64,000 bases of DNA from Bosea sp. 29B (GTDB taxonomy: Bacteria > Pseudomonadota > Alphaproteobacteria > Rhizobiales > Beijerinckiaceae). Where the stretch lies: positions 5,375,402-5,439,401 of the forward strand of contig NZ_LR733817.1 in the NCBI RefSeq assembly GCF_902506165.1, given 5' to 3'. The notes under the pieces are model-generated. The model searched no databases and was not told where the DNA came from. It was given only the letters and a program-made list of their open reading frames with translations. A program made the position numbers and the translations under genes. Of the stretch, positions 47,212 to 58,293 are shown piece after piece; the first letter of the stretch is position 1; each line of letters starts with the position of its first letter.

Positions 47212-48360
47212 TCACAGCAATGAGCGGACGTGGACGAGATCGTTCCAGGTCACGAACAGCATGAGCATCAGCACGAGCCCGAGACCGAGCCGGAATCCGA
47301 GCTCCTGCGCGCGCTCGCTCAGGGGTTTCCCCCGCAGCGCCTCGATCGCATAGAACAGCAGGTGCCCGCCATCGAGCATCGGCACCGGGAACAGGTTCAT
47401 CAGCCCGATCGAGACCGAAAGCAGCGCCGCCAGGTTGATCAGCGCCAGGAGCCCGCCGCTGGAGGCGACCATGCCCGAGACCTGGGCGATACGGATCGGC
47501 CCCGACAATTGGTCGGTCGATTCCTTCCCCTTGATCAGCTTGGCGATGTAGTCATAGGTCCGCTCGACCACGAACCAGGTCTCGCTCATGCCGAGCAGCA
47601 CGGATTGGCCGAGGCTGAAATGCTGCGTCGTCCAATCCTCGGGCTTTGCCGAGGCCTGGACCCCGATGATCCCGAGCCGCTGCTTGCCCAGCGGCGAGGA
47701 GGTCTCGACCAGATCGGGCGTCACCGAGAGGACGACCGGGGCGCCGCCCCGCTCGACCGTCACCGGAAAGGTCTCGCCCGGGCGAATCGAGATCGCCCGC
47801 TGCAGGTCGGCGAAGCTCTTCACCTCGCGGCCATCGACCAGCTGGATCAGATCGCCCGACTGAAGGCCGGCGCGCGCCGCGGCTCCGCCGACCGTAACCG
47901 CATCGACGCGCGGCGCCAGCACCGGCTTGCCGACGAAGTAGGCCGTCCCGCCGAAGATCAGGATGGCGAGCAGGAAATTGGCGATCGGCCCCGCGGCGAC
48001 GATTGCCGCCCGCTCCCCGATCGACTGGGCCGGGAAGGTACGCTCGCGCTCCTCGCGGCTCATGCCGGCGAGCGCAGCGCCATCGGCCGAGCTGGCAGCG
48101 TCGGCATCGCCCGAGAATTTGACGTAGCCGCCGAGCGGGATCATCGCGAAGCGCCAGCGCGTGCCGTGCCGGTCGTTGAAACCGAACAGTTCGCGGCCGA
48201 ATCCGATCGAGAAGGTCTTCACATCGACGCCGCACCAGCGCCCGACCAGGAAATGGCCGAGCTCGTGCACGAACACGACGAGGGTGAGGACGAACAGGAA
48301 CGGCAGCAGATAGCCCAGCAGAAAGCTCGCCGCGTGCCAGACCGATCCGACGATATCCAT
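47212..48360 (-). CDS. rseP: Site-2 zinc metalloprotease RseP/MmpA
   Basis: Intramembrane protease that cleaves membrane-anchored anti-sigma factors or other signal proteins. It is 382 residues, with the zinc motif VVFVHELGHF (His32, Glu33, His36) in the first membrane helix and the third ligand in NLFPVPMLDGGH near the C-terminus. One PDZ domain is visible (about 130-210), as in Caulobacter MmpA; E. coli RseP has two. I chose the ATG at 48360 because the first helix begins there. Confidence 0.95.
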   Translation of the reverse strand: MDIVGSVWHAASFLLGYLLPFLFVLTLVVFVHELGHFLVGRWCGVDVKTFSIGFGRELFGFNDRHGTRWRFAMIPLGGYVKFSGDADAASSADGAALAGMSREERERTFPAQSIGERAAIVAAGPIANFLLAILIFGGTAYFVGKPVLAPRVDAVTVGGAAARAGLQSGDLIQLVDGREVKSFADLQRAISIRPGETFPVTVERGGAPVVLSVTPDLVETSSPLGKQRLGIIGVQASAKPEDWTTQHFSLGQSVLLGMSETWFVVERTYDYIAKLIKGKESTDQLSGPIRIAQVSGMVASSGGLLALINLAALLSVSIGLMNLFPVPMLDGGHLLFYAIEALRGKPLSERAQELGFRLGLGLVLMLMLFVTWNDLVHVRSLL

Positions 48361-48382
48361 AAAACTCTCCGGGTTTCCGCCA

Positions 48383-49564
48383 CTAAGTGACAGTGAAGCG
48401 GCCCCCGGACAAGAGCGAGCGGGTCCGGTTTCTCGCATCGTGGTCAACGGCGAGCGCCTCCGTGACATCGGAAGGCGGCGACAGGAAGGCACCCGCCATC
48501 TGCTCGCAGACGGCCTCGACCAGGGCCGGAATCGCAGGAAAAGCGATGCGTCGATCGAGGAAGGCCTCGACGGCGATCTCGTTGGCGGCGTTCAGCACGG
48601 CCGGCATGGCGCCCCCTTCGGCAAGGGCCGCAATGGCGAGGCGCAATGCCGGGAAGCGGACGAGATCGGGACGCTCGAAAGCGAGCGGGCCGGCCGCGAC
48701 CAGATCGAGGAAACGGCTTTGCGGCGCATCGAGCCTGCCATCGACCCCGAGGCAATGGGCGGCCGCGACGCGCATGTCCGGCACGGCCATGCCGGCGCTG
48801 ACCGAGCCGTCGCGGAAGGTGACGAGCCCGTGCACGATCTGCTGCGGATGGACCAGCACGTCGAGCTGGTCGGCGCCGAGTCCGAACAGGAAGGAGGCCT
48901 CGATCAGCTCCAGCCCCTTGTTCATCATGCTGGCCGAATCGATCGTGATCTTGGCGCCCATCGCATAGTTCGGATGGGCGAGCGCCTGTTCCGGCGTGGC
49001 GGCGGCGATCCTGTCGGCCGGCCAGGTCCGGAACGGCCCGCCCGAGGCCGTCAGTGTCATCGTGCGGACCGCCGAGATCGGCTCGGCCCCCAGCACCTGG
49101 AACAGGGCGTTGTGCTCGGAATCGAGTGGCAGCATGCGGGCGCCGACGGCGCTTGCCCGCGCCATCACCGCGGCACCGGCGCAGACCAGGCTCTCCTTGT
49201 TGGCGAGCGCGACGACCCGGCCTGGCGTCAGCGCCGCAAAGGTCGCCTCCAGCCCGGCCGCCCCCGAGATGGCGCTGACCACGATATCGCTATCGAGCGA
49301 AACCGCCTCGAGCACCGCCTCCCGGCCAGCGCCATGGCGGATGCCGCTGCCGGCCAGCGCTGCGGCGAGCTCGGCGCCCTGCCCTTCATCCGCGATCGCG
49401 GCGAAGCTCGCACCGGTCTCGCGGGCGATCCGCGCCAGCCCGGCGGCATCCCGGCCGGCGACCAGCGCAGCGATCCGCAGCCGCTCCGGATTCTCGGCGA
49501 TTACGGCGCGCGTCGAGCGGCCGATGGAGCCGGTGGCCCCCAATATGGTGACTGTGCGAGGCAT
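48383..49564 (-). CDS. dxr: 1-deoxy-D-xylulose 5-phosphate reductoisomerase
   Basis: Second step of the MEP isoprenoid pathway. It is 393 residues, with the NADPH-binding GATGSIGRSTRAVI (about 7-20), ANKESLVCAG (about 122-131), and the metal and substrate residues in LDSEHNALFQ (about 149-158) and SMMNKGLELIEA. I chose the ATG at 49564 (MPRTVTILG). It starts seven bases after cdsA. Confidence 0.96.
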   Translation of the reverse strand: MPRTVTILGATGSIGRSTRAVIAENPERLRIAALVAGRDAAGLARIARETGASFAAIADEGQGAELAAALAGSGIRHGAGREAVLEAVSLDSDIVVSAISGAAGLEATFAALTPGRVVALANKESLVCAGAAVMARASAVGARMLPLDSEHNALFQVLGAEPISAVRTMTLTASGGPFRTWPADRIAAATPEQALAHPNYAMGAKITIDSASMMNKGLELIEASFLFGLGADQLDVLVHPQQIVHGLVTFRDGSVSAGMAVPDMRVAAAHCLGVDGRLDAPQSRFLDLVAAGPLAFERPDLVRFPALRLAIAALAEGGAMPAVLNAANEIAVEAFLDRRIAFPAIPALVEAVCEQMAGAFLSPPSDVTEALAVDHDARNRTRSLLSGGRFTVT

Positions 49565-49571
49565 CTGGTGC

Positions 49572-50386
49572 TCAGTGTCCCAGGCGCGCCAGATAAAGCA
49601 GCAGGCCGGCGAAGACCAGCACGGCCCAGTAGCCGTCGAGCCGGTCGAGGAAGCCGCCATGGCCGGGAATGAGGCGGCTCGAATCCTTGGTGCCGAAGCG
49701 CCGCTTGATCGACGATTCGAACAGATCGCCGGCCTGGCTCGCGGCGGAGGCGGCGAGCGAGACGACGAGCACCGGCCAGAGGCCCGATGGCAGCCCCGGG
49801 AAGAACCAGGCCCAGACCGCCGTAGCGCACAGGGTCCCGGCCAGGGCGCCGCCGAGCGCGCCCGACCAAGTCTTCTTCGGGCTGACGCGCGGCAGCAGCT
49901 TCGGCCCGCCCAGGGCGCGCCCGGTGAAATAGGCGGCGATATCGGTGAGCCAGACCACCGCGAAGGTCCAGATGATCAAAGCGAGCCCGAGCTCGGGCGT
50001 CTCGCGCAGCGCCGGCGTCACCAGCGCGAAGCAGAGCGCATAGGCGACGCCGCAGACTTCGAGCAGGCGCTGGTTGCCGGTCTGTGTCGTCGCGATCGCG
50101 GCGACCAATCCCGCAAGGGCCGACACGCCCGCGAGCGCCGCGCCGCTCAAGGGCAGAAAGCCGAACGCGAGCCCGGCCAATCCGACGCCAATTCCAGCCG
50201 CAACCGCATTCCTGCGGCTGACCATGGTCAGCCATTCATAGGCAACGACGCCGGCAACGGCGGTCCAGATCAGGCGGAAGGGCCAGCCACCGAACAAGGT
50301 GACACCAAGGATGACCACGGCGAGCACGAGCGCCGATATGACCCGCAGGCGAAGTTCGGATGCGCCCGCGCCGGCGCCGGCCGCAT

Positions 50387-50390
<4 letters not shown>
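49572..50390 (-). CDS. cdsA: Phosphatidate cytidylyltransferase
   Basis: Makes CDP-diacylglycerol for phospholipids. It is 272 residues, with about eight membrane segments and the CTP_transf_1 signature [19 protein letters not shown] (about 180-198) plus [12 protein letters not shown] near the C-terminus. Its ATG overlaps the uppS stop by four bases, as is usual in the uppS-cdsA-dxr-rseP string. Confidence 0.95.
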
Positions 50391-51136
<746 letters not shown>

Positions 51137-51201
51137 CGAATGCCTCTTCTGGGCCGAACGTTCATGCACCGATGATACAAGACGGCGCCCTGCCACGCAC
51201 T

Positions 51202-51765
51202 TTAGACGTGCAGGATTTCCTTTTCCTTGGCAGCGAGCGCCTGGTCGATCTCGCCGATATGCTTGTCGGTCGCCTTCTGGACGAGGTCGGTCTGCTTGGT
51301 GACGTCGTCCTTGGGCATGTGCCCGTCCTTCTCCAGCTTCTTGATCAGGTCCATGCCGTCGCGGCGCACATGCCGGACCGCCACCTTGGCGTCCTCGGCA
51401 TATTTGTGCGCGACCTTGACCATCTCCTTGCGGCGCTGCTCGTTGAGCTCGGGGATGCGGATGCGCAGCACCTGCCCCTCGGTCTGGGGATTGAGGCCGA
51501 GGTCGGATTCGCGGATCGCCTTCTCCACCGCCTGGACCATGCTGCGATCCCAGACCTGGACCGAGAGCAGGCGCGGCTCCGGCACGCTGACGGTGGCGAG
51601 CTGGCTCAGCGGCGTGCGCGCGCCATAGGCCTCGACCGTGATCGGATCGAGCACATTGGCCGAGGCGCGGCCGGTGCGAAGCGAAGCCAGGTCGCTCTTG
51701 AACTTCTGCACGCCGCCGTCCATGCGGCGATTGAGATCGGCGAGATCGAAAGTGGTTTGGGCCAT
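51202..51765 (-). CDS. frr: Ribosome recycling factor
   Basis: Splits post-termination ribosomes with EF-G. It is 187 residues, full length, with the three-helix-bundle family motifs [20 protein letters not shown] (about 29-48) and [19 protein letters not shown] chose the ATG at 51765 (MAQTTFDL). The usual neighbour pyrH is separated from it by an oppositely oriented VOC gene. Confidence 0.96.
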   Translation of the reverse strand: MAQTTFDLADLNRRMDGGVQKFKSDLASLRTGRASANVLDPITVEAYGARTPLSQLATVSVPEPRLLSVQVWDRSMVQAVEKAIRESDLGLNPQTEGQVLRIRIPELNEQRRKEMVKVAHKYAEDAKVAVRHVRRDGMDLIKKLEKDGHMPKDDVTKQTDLVQKATDKHIGEIDQALAAKEKEILHV

Positions 51766-52017
51766 CGTCTTCAAAACCTTGTCGAAACCCGGCAAACGCA
51801 ACACCGGAAATGCGCGCGACCATGGCGAGCAGCCGCCGCAGGGTCAAGGATTTATGCGTCAACAGCATTTTCCTCGACTGGTCCGCAAGCAGAATCGGAA
51901 CTCCCCGGCTTTTTGCATGGCCGGCAGGATCGCCTGAGTTCTGGCCAAGGCCAGGAGCACATCCTAGCTCAAGCTCAGGGCCGCACGAACGGCCCCGGCC
52001 CCGCGAGGAGGAATCCC

Positions 52018-52431
52018 ATGCCCCGGCTGAACCGCATCGTCGAAACCGCGCTCTATGTCGACGATCTCGACCGCGCCGCCGCGTTCTATGAGGGAACGCT
52101 GGGGCTCTCGTCCATGCTCAGGACCCGAACGCTCTTCGCCTACGACATCGGCGGCCAGAACGTCCTGTTGCTTTTCCTGCGCGGCGCCTCGGTCGAGACG
52201 CAAATGTCGGAACGCGGCAGCATCCCGCCGCATGACGGCCATGGACCGCTGCACATCTGCTTTGCCGTCGACGCCGACGATCTCGCCTTATGGGAGGAGC
52301 GGCTCGGGCAGCACGGCGTCGAGATCGAGGGCCGCATGCGCTGGAATCGCGGCGGGACAAGCCTCTATTTCCGCGATCCAGACGGCCATCTGCTCGAGAT
52401 CATGACGCCCGGTAACTGGCCGAACTATTGA
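52018..52431 (+). CDS. VOC family (glyoxalase-like) protein inserted between frr and pyrH
   Basis: A 137-residue single VOC domain: [20 protein letters not shown] begins the fold (residues 5-24), [14 protein letters not shown] supplies the second His, and [15 protein letters not shown] the terminal metal Glu. A GAGGAGGAAT ribosome binding site before the ATG is strong. It lies on the plus strand inside an otherwise all-minus essential operon and is convergent with pyrH (3 bases). The substrate is unknown. Confidence 0.9.
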   Translation: MPRLNRIVETALYVDDLDRAAAFYEGTLGLSSMLRTRTLFAYDIGGQNVLLLFLRGASVETQMSERGSIPPHDGHGPLHICFAVDADDLALWEERLGQHGVEIEGRMRWNRGGTSLYFRDPDGHLLEIMTPGNWPNY

Positions 52432-52434
52432 TTG

Positions 52435-53142
52435 TCAGGGGGTGACGTAGGTCGCCCTGCCCTCGCCGCGCAACACGGCCGCGAGCATGCCGGGCTCGGC
52501 AATCGAGAAGACGACGATGGTGAGCGCCGCGTCGCGCGCCAATGCGAAGGCGGCGGTGTCCATCACCTTGAGGTCGCGCTTGATCGCGTCCTCATGGGTC
52601 AGCGTGTCGTAGCGGGTCGCGCTCGGATCCTTCTTCGGATCGGCCGAATAGACGCCGTCGACCTGCGTCGCCTTGAGGAGATGGCTGCAATCGAGCTCGG
52701 CCGCGCGCAAGGCCGCGCCGGTGTCGGTCGTGAAATAGGGGTTGCCGGTGCCGCCGCCGAGAATGACGACCTTGCCATTGGTGAGATGGTCGAGCGCCCG
52801 CTTGCGGGCATAGCTCTCGCAGAGCGAGGGCATCGGTACCGCCGACATGGCGCGCGCCGGAGCGCCGGCGCTCTCGATCGCATGTTCGAGCGCGAGCGCG
52901 TTCATCACCGTGCCCAGCATGCCGATCGAGTCTGCGCTGGTGCGGTCGAGCCCCTTGGTGAGCCCCTGGACGCCGCGGAAGAAATTGCCGCCGCCGACCA
53001 CGATGCCGATCTCGACACCCTCGCGCGAGGCATGGGCGATGTCGGCGGCGAGCGCAGTGAGCGTTGCGCCGTCGAGGCCGTTTCCTTGAGGTCCGGCAAG
53101 GGCTTCGCCGGAGAGCTTCACGAGAACGCGTTTAGGTCTCAT
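52435..53142 (-). CDS. pyrH: UMP kinase
   Basis: Phosphorylates UMP to UDP. It is 235 residues, an amino-acid-kinase fold with VLVKLSGEALAG (about 6-17), VVGGGNFFRG (about 49-58), and DTAAFALARD. I chose the ATG at 53142 (MRPKRVLV). It lies downstream of the tsf terminator, so it may have its own promoter in 53143-53200. Confidence 0.96.
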   Translation of the reverse strand: MRPKRVLVKLSGEALAGPQGNGLDGATLTALAADIAHASREGVEIGIVVGGGNFFRGVQGLTKGLDRTSADSIGMLGTVMNALALEHAIESAGAPARAMSAVPMPSLCESYARKRALDHLTNGKVVILGGGTGNPYFTTDTGAALRAAELDCSHLLKATQVDGVYSADPKKDPSATRYDTLTHEDAIKRDLKVMDTAAFALARDAALTIVVFSIAEPGMLAAVLRGEGRATYVTP

Positions 53143-53199
53143 CGGGGCTCTCCTTGGTTCGCAACTGAAACAGGCCGAATCGACCACAGCTTCTTCTTA

Positions 53200-53230
53200 C
53201 AAAAAAGGCCGCGCGAGGCGCGGCCTTTCT
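53200..53230 (-). terminator. Rho-independent terminator after tsf
   Basis: On the minus strand AGGCCGCGC-CTC-GCGCGGCCT (53206-53227) makes a perfect 9-bp stem followed by a run of T. It lies 23 bases past the tsf stop. Confidence 0.9.
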
Positions 53231-53250
53231 CAACGCTATCAACGAGCTTG

Positions 53251-54174
53251 TCAGCCCGTGGTACCGCCGGCAGCCGCAACCTCGGCCGCAAAATCGGTCT
53301 CTTCCTTCTCGATGCCCTCGCCGAGCGCGAAGCGGGCGAAGCCGGTGAGCTTGAGCGGACCGCCGACCTTGCCTTCGGCCTCCTTCAGCACCTGGGCGAC
53401 CGACTTCGAGCCGTCGTGGATATAGGCCTGCTCGAGCAGGCAGTACTCCTTGGCGTAGCTCTTCAGGCCGCTCTCGACGATCTTGGCGAGCACGTGCTCG
53501 GGCTTGCCGGCGTTCTTCTCGGCCAGGATCGCCTTCTCGCGCTCCAGCACGGCCGGGTCGACCGAAGCAAGGTCGAGCGCGACCGGGTTGGTCGCGGCGA
53601 TGTGCATGGCGATCTGGCGGCCCATCGCGGCGAGCTCGTCACCCTTGCCGCTGGTCTCCAGGCCGACGATGACGCCGATCTTGCCGAGCCCGTCGGCGAC
53701 CGCGCCGTGGACATAGGAGCCGATCACGCCAGCCGAGACCGAGACCTGCGCGACGCGGCGCAGCGTCATGTTCTCGCCGATCGTGGCGATCGCATTGGCG
53801 ATCGCGTCGGCGACGGTGCCGCCGCCCGGATAGTGATGGGCGGCCAGCGCCTCGACGTCGCCGCCGCGCTCGAGCGAGACATCAGCGATGGTGCGGGCCA
53901 GAGCCTGGAATTCGAGGTTGCGGGCGACGAAGTCGGTCTCGGAGTTGACCTCGACCACGACACCGCTATGGCCGCGCACGGCGACGGCGACGAGGCCCTC
54001 GGCGGCGACGCGGCCGGCCTTCTTGGCGGCCTTGGACAAGCCCTTGGCGCGCAGCCAGTCGATGGCGGCTTCCATGTTGCCGTCGGTGGCCGAGAGCGCG
54101 GTCTTGCAGTCCATCATGCCCGCGCCGGTCTTGTCGCGGAGTTCCTTCACCATGCCGGCGGTGATCGCAGCCAT
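53251..54174 (-). CDS. tsf: Translation elongation factor Ts
   Basis: Guanine nucleotide exchange factor for EF-Tu. It is 307 residues, with an N-terminal UBA-like domain ([20 protein letters not shown], about 8-27) and the core with GLVAVAV and [11 protein letters not shown] (about 72-82, the EF-Tu contact). I chose the ATG at 54174. It follows rpsB on the same strand after 171 bases, the universal order. Confidence 0.97.
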   Translation of the reverse strand: MAAITAGMVKELRDKTGAGMMDCKTALSATDGNMEAAIDWLRAKGLSKAAKKAGRVAAEGLVAVAVRGHSGVVVEVNSETDFVARNLEFQALARTIADVSLERGGDVEALAAHHYPGGGTVADAIANAIATIGENMTLRRVAQVSVSAGVIGSYVHGAVADGLGKIGVIVGLETSGKGDELAAMGRQIAMHIAATNPVALDLASVDPAVLEREKAILAEKNAGKPEHVLAKIVESGLKSYAKEYCLLEQAYIHDGSKSVAQVLKEAEGKVGGPLKLTGFARFALGEGIEKEETDFAAEVAAAGGTTG

Positions 54175-54345
54175 TTGCGTCGTCCTTGCTGTCTTGCGGC
54201 CTTCGCCCGGTGGCGCGCCGCATCGTCGAAAAAGCGAAGCCTCGATCGGCAAACGCCGACGCTCCGTTTCCGGCGTCGGCGCTGCTTGAGCTTCAATCAG
54301 GTATCGAAGTGCGACGCGCCGATGACGCGCCGCAGTCTCGAACAA

Positions 54346-55356
<1,011 letters not shown>

Positions 55357-55516
55357 GGTATTCTTGTCCTTCCGGTTGAGCCTCTGGGGAGCGAATGAGC
55401 CGGCCATAAGCTGACCAGTCACCGGAACGCCTCGGTGTCGAGGTGATGCTCCCCATGTGGGATAAGGCGCGCCTTACACGCCATGGCGCCGGAATGCAAG
55501 GCTTGCAGTCGGCTCG

Positions 55517-55828
55517 TCAGAGCGAGCCGACCTCGTAGGCGACGCCATAGGCTCCCGGCACGGCGCGTTCCAGCAAGGGACGAACGCGTGCCATATGGCT
55601 GGTGAAACGCTCGTCACGGGCAAAGCGCAGCGCCGCCTCCTCGGATTCGAACATCGTCACCAGGACGACATCGCGATCCTCGCGCGAGCGGAACAATCGC
55701 CCGCCGATCAAGCCCTCGACCTTGCCGCGGACGGCATGGTGCTGGGCGAGTTGCAGCTCCATGAACTCAGCGAAGCACTCGGGCTTCGGCGTGATGACGC
55801 TGATGTTGACGACTGGCGTTTGGGACAT
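55517..55828 (-). CDS. Antibiotic biosynthesis monooxygenase (ABM)-domain protein
   Basis: A 103-residue protein with a single ABM ferredoxin-like domain (ISVITPKPECFAEFMELQ at about 9-26; REDRDVVLVTMFESEEAALRFA). ABM proteins include small cofactor-free oxygenases and many of unknown activity. An AAGGAG ribosome binding site before the ATG at 55828 supports this start over a longer frame. No obvious functional partner; the next gene upstream on the same strand encodes a small secreted protein. Confidence 0.85.
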   Translation of the reverse strand: MSQTPVVNISVITPKPECFAEFMELQLAQHHAVRGKVEGLIGGRLFRSREDRDVVLVTMFESEEAALRFARDERFTSHMARVRPLLERAVPGAYGVAYEVGSL

Positions 55829-55936
55829 GCCCGGCTCCTTCGATGCAGATGCAGGAGCCGGGTCTATGCGACCTCGAGTACGGTTGAGGTCAAGCCGCGC
55901 CCTGCCAAATTCTGGCAGGAGCGGCCTCAACGGCAC

Positions 55937-56329
55937 TTACTTCGGCAGCGAGGAGGCTGCCAGTTTCACGGCGTCGCCGAGCTGCTTGCAGAAGGCTGCG
56001 GCCGTGCTGCCCTGCGCCTTCGAAACCGCCTCGATATCCTGGGCCACGCCCATCACCGAGAGCGTGCCCTTCTTGCCGAGCGCCTCGGCGGCATCGCCTG
56101 CGCTCTTGTCGGCCGGCAACGGGATCAGGGCCAGCACCTTGGTCTGGATCTCGACGACGTCCGCTCCGACATGCCCCTTCTCGGCGCAGTAGCTGATGAC
56201 GCCGAGCTGGTTGCGGCCGGCCTGATAGGCGGCGGCGAGCTGATCCGCGGGGTTCTGGGCGAAAGCCTGGCCACTGGACAGTGCGGCGAGCACGGCAAAA
56301 GCACTGAAACGTTTGAAGGAAAACAGCAT
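55937..56329 (-). CDS. Small secreted protein of unknown function
   Basis: A 130-residue protein with a clear Sec signal peptide (residues 1-27, cleavage after AFA). The helical mature part has two Cys (in YCAEKG and FCKQLG) that could form one disulfide, and repeats of Ala-rich helix. It resembles short secreted proteins that some databases label pore-forming ESAT-6-like; I do not trust that label for function. A GAGAGAT site precedes the ATG. Divergent from the RidA gene. Confidence 0.75.
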   Translation of the reverse strand: MLFSFKRFSAFAVLAALSSGQAFAQNPADQLAAAYQAGRNQLGVISYCAEKGHVGADVVEIQTKVLALIPLPADKSAGDAAEALGKKGTLSVMGVAQDIEAVSKAQGSTAAAFCKQLGDAVKLAASSLPK

Positions 56330-56625
56330 GATAATCTCTCTCAAGTTGAAAGCACCCGCAGATGCACGCTCAACTTTCACAGCGCCGGAGTGGCCTTCCG
56401 CGGGATACGGCAAGCCGACCCGGACGCGCTGCGAAAGCGCGCCTCCCTTGTGAAAGCCTGATGACGTTTCGCCCAAAGCCCCACCTGCCCGCCGCCCTGT
56501 CGACACTGGCGGAATGCCATCTGTATTTCGCCCGGCCTTCGGTTTTCCGCTTCGGCCCGCCCTCCATCCAGCCATAACTTCTCGCGCCAGACGATGTGCT
56601 GCCGAACGTCTGCGAGGAGGAAACC

Positions 56626-57012
56626 ATGCAGATGATCGCCCATAATCCGAGCCGCGGCGTTTACCCGGCCACTTCGGACTACGCCCACGCCATGGAGGTT
56701 GTCGCACCACAGCGCCTGCTCTTCGTCAGCGGCACGATGGGGCTCGACGAAGCCGGTGAGCCCGGCGCGACCCTCGACGAGCAGCTCGCGCTGATCTGGA
56801 ACAATCTGCGCGCGATCCTCGCTTCGGCGGATATGAGCGTCGACAACATCGTGCGCCTGACCAGCTATCTGCGCGACCCCGGCTTCGTCGAGGCCAATCA
56901 GAACGCCCGCCTCGCCGCGCTCGGTGGCCGCGCGATCCCGACCACTGCAATCGTAGCGCAGACGCTAAGGGAAGACTGGCTCGTCGAGATCGAGGTGATC
57001 GCCGCGGCCTGA
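56626..57012 (+). CDS. RidA family (YjgF/YER057c/UK114) protein
   Basis: A 128-residue protein of the RidA fold, which in its best-known members hydrolyses reactive enamine/imine intermediates. It shows LLFVSGTMGLDEAG (about 26-39), ADMSVDNIVRLTSYLRD (about 68-84) and GRAIPTTAIVAQTL. The usual RidA Arg in the RPARS-type motif is replaced (AIPTTAI), so it belongs to a divergent subgroup and deaminase activity is uncertain. The strong GAGGAGGAAA ribosome binding site fixes the start at 56626. Confidence 0.9.
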   Translation: MQMIAHNPSRGVYPATSDYAHAMEVVAPQRLLFVSGTMGLDEAGEPGATLDEQLALIWNNLRAILASADMSVDNIVRLTSYLRDPGFVEANQNARLAALGGRAIPTTAIVAQTLREDWLVEIEVIAAA

Positions 57013-57106
57013 CCAGGGGCCCGCCGGGACGCCGCCTCGCGCGAATGCCCGGCATCGCATTGGCAAAACGTTCACGCCGATCGGCTAGGAGGATTGGCGA
57101 GTCGAC

Positions 57107-58288
57107 TTGAACTGGCGGGATGTGTTGCTCGATCTGAGGACAATCTACCTGGCGGGAGCCATCACCGCCTTGATTCTCGGCTTCGTACAGCTTGCCGCCT
57201 ACGCAACCGGCCGCTTCGAGCGTTGGCCGCTCTGGTGGGGGTTGAGCAATCTGCTCATCGGCCTCGGCTTGATCGGTGTCGGGTTGCGGGACATCATCCC
57301 CGACCTCATCTCGATCCCGCTCGCCAATACCGTCAGCTGGATTGGCTATCTGCTCGTCCTGTACGGAGTGAGGAGTTTTGGCGGACGGCCCGCGCGCCTG
57401 CCTCTCTACGCCTTGGCGATCGCGGCTGCGGCCATCCCGCTCGCCCTGTGGAACGAGCCTGACGGCTTCGTCAGGCGGGTTGTCCTCGTCTCCGTCCTGG
57501 TCATGGCCTGCGATACGCTTCTCGTCCGGGAAGGTCTCCTCTTGTGGCGACGTGAGCGGCTGGTCTCAGGAGCCATCCTCGCGGCTCTGTTCGCACCAAC
57601 AGTGCTGTTGTTCGCATTGCGCGCCTGGCTCGCAATGACCGGACAGCTCGGCGCCGAATTGTTTCCTGCCGACAACGCTGATCCGTGGTTCGCGGCGACC
57701 GGCACCGCCTTCGTGCTCCTCAGGAGCGGTGCGCTGCTGCTGCTCGCCGCCGAGCGCAGCCGCAACAGGCTGGTCACGATCGCTCAGCACGATCCCCTCA
57801 CCGGCGCGATGAACCGCAGCGGCCTGGAGCGCGCCATGGCCCAGATCGCGGCGGATGCCGGCAAGCGCCCCGGCCGGCTGACCCTGCTCCTGATCGACAT
57901 CGATCACTTCAAGAGCCTGAACGACACGCATGGCCATGCCGCCGGCGACCGCATCCTGCAGCTCTTCGCCGGGGCGGCCCGCAGCGAGCTGCGCGCCAGC
58001 GACATCCTGGCGCGCCACGGCGGCGACGAGTTTGTCGCCCTCCTCCCGCATATGAGCGCCAAGGACGCGGTGCGCGTCGCCAACCGGATCCGGGCCGCCT
58101 TCGGACGCGCCCTCACCGACTGGGACAGCGTCACCCTCCAGCCGACGCTCAGCATCGGCGTCGCCGAGGGAGATGCAGCGAGCGACGAGCTGGAAGCGTT
58201 GCTGGAGCAAGCGGACGAAGCGCTCTACCGCTCGAAGCGCCTCGGCCGCGACCGGGTCCAGGTGCAGATTCGCGCCCTGGCGCGGTGA
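57107..58288 (+). CDS. Membrane-bound diguanylate cyclase (GGDEF)
   Basis: Makes cyclic di-GMP. It is 393 residues: about six or seven membrane segments (residues 8-215), then a GGDEF domain (about 225-390) with DIDHFKSLNDTHGH, an intact active site HGGDEF at 304-309, and an RxxD inhibitory site (RASD at 296-299) exactly five residues before GGDEF. No EAL domain. I took the TTG at 57107; an AGGAGG lies about 14 bases upstream, which is far, so a later GTG is possible. Convergent with a VOC gene, five bases apart. Confidence 0.92.
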   Translation: MNWRDVLLDLRTIYLAGAITALILGFVQLAAYATGRFERWPLWWGLSNLLIGLGLIGVGLRDIIPDLISIPLANTVSWIGYLLVLYGVRSFGGRPARLPLYALAIAAAAIPLALWNEPDGFVRRVVLVSVLVMACDTLLVREGLLLWRRERLVSGAILAALFAPTVLLFALRAWLAMTGQLGAELFPADNADPWFAATGTAFVLLRSGALLLLAAERSRNRLVTIAQHDPLTGAMNRSGLERAMAQIAADAGKRPGRLTLLLIDIDHFKSLNDTHGHAAGDRILQLFAGAARSELRASDILARHGGDEFVALLPHMSAKDAVRVANRIRAAFGRALTDWDSVTLQPTLSIGVAEGDAASDELEALLEQADEALYRSKRLGRDRVQVQIRALAR

Positions 58289-58293
58289 GCGTC

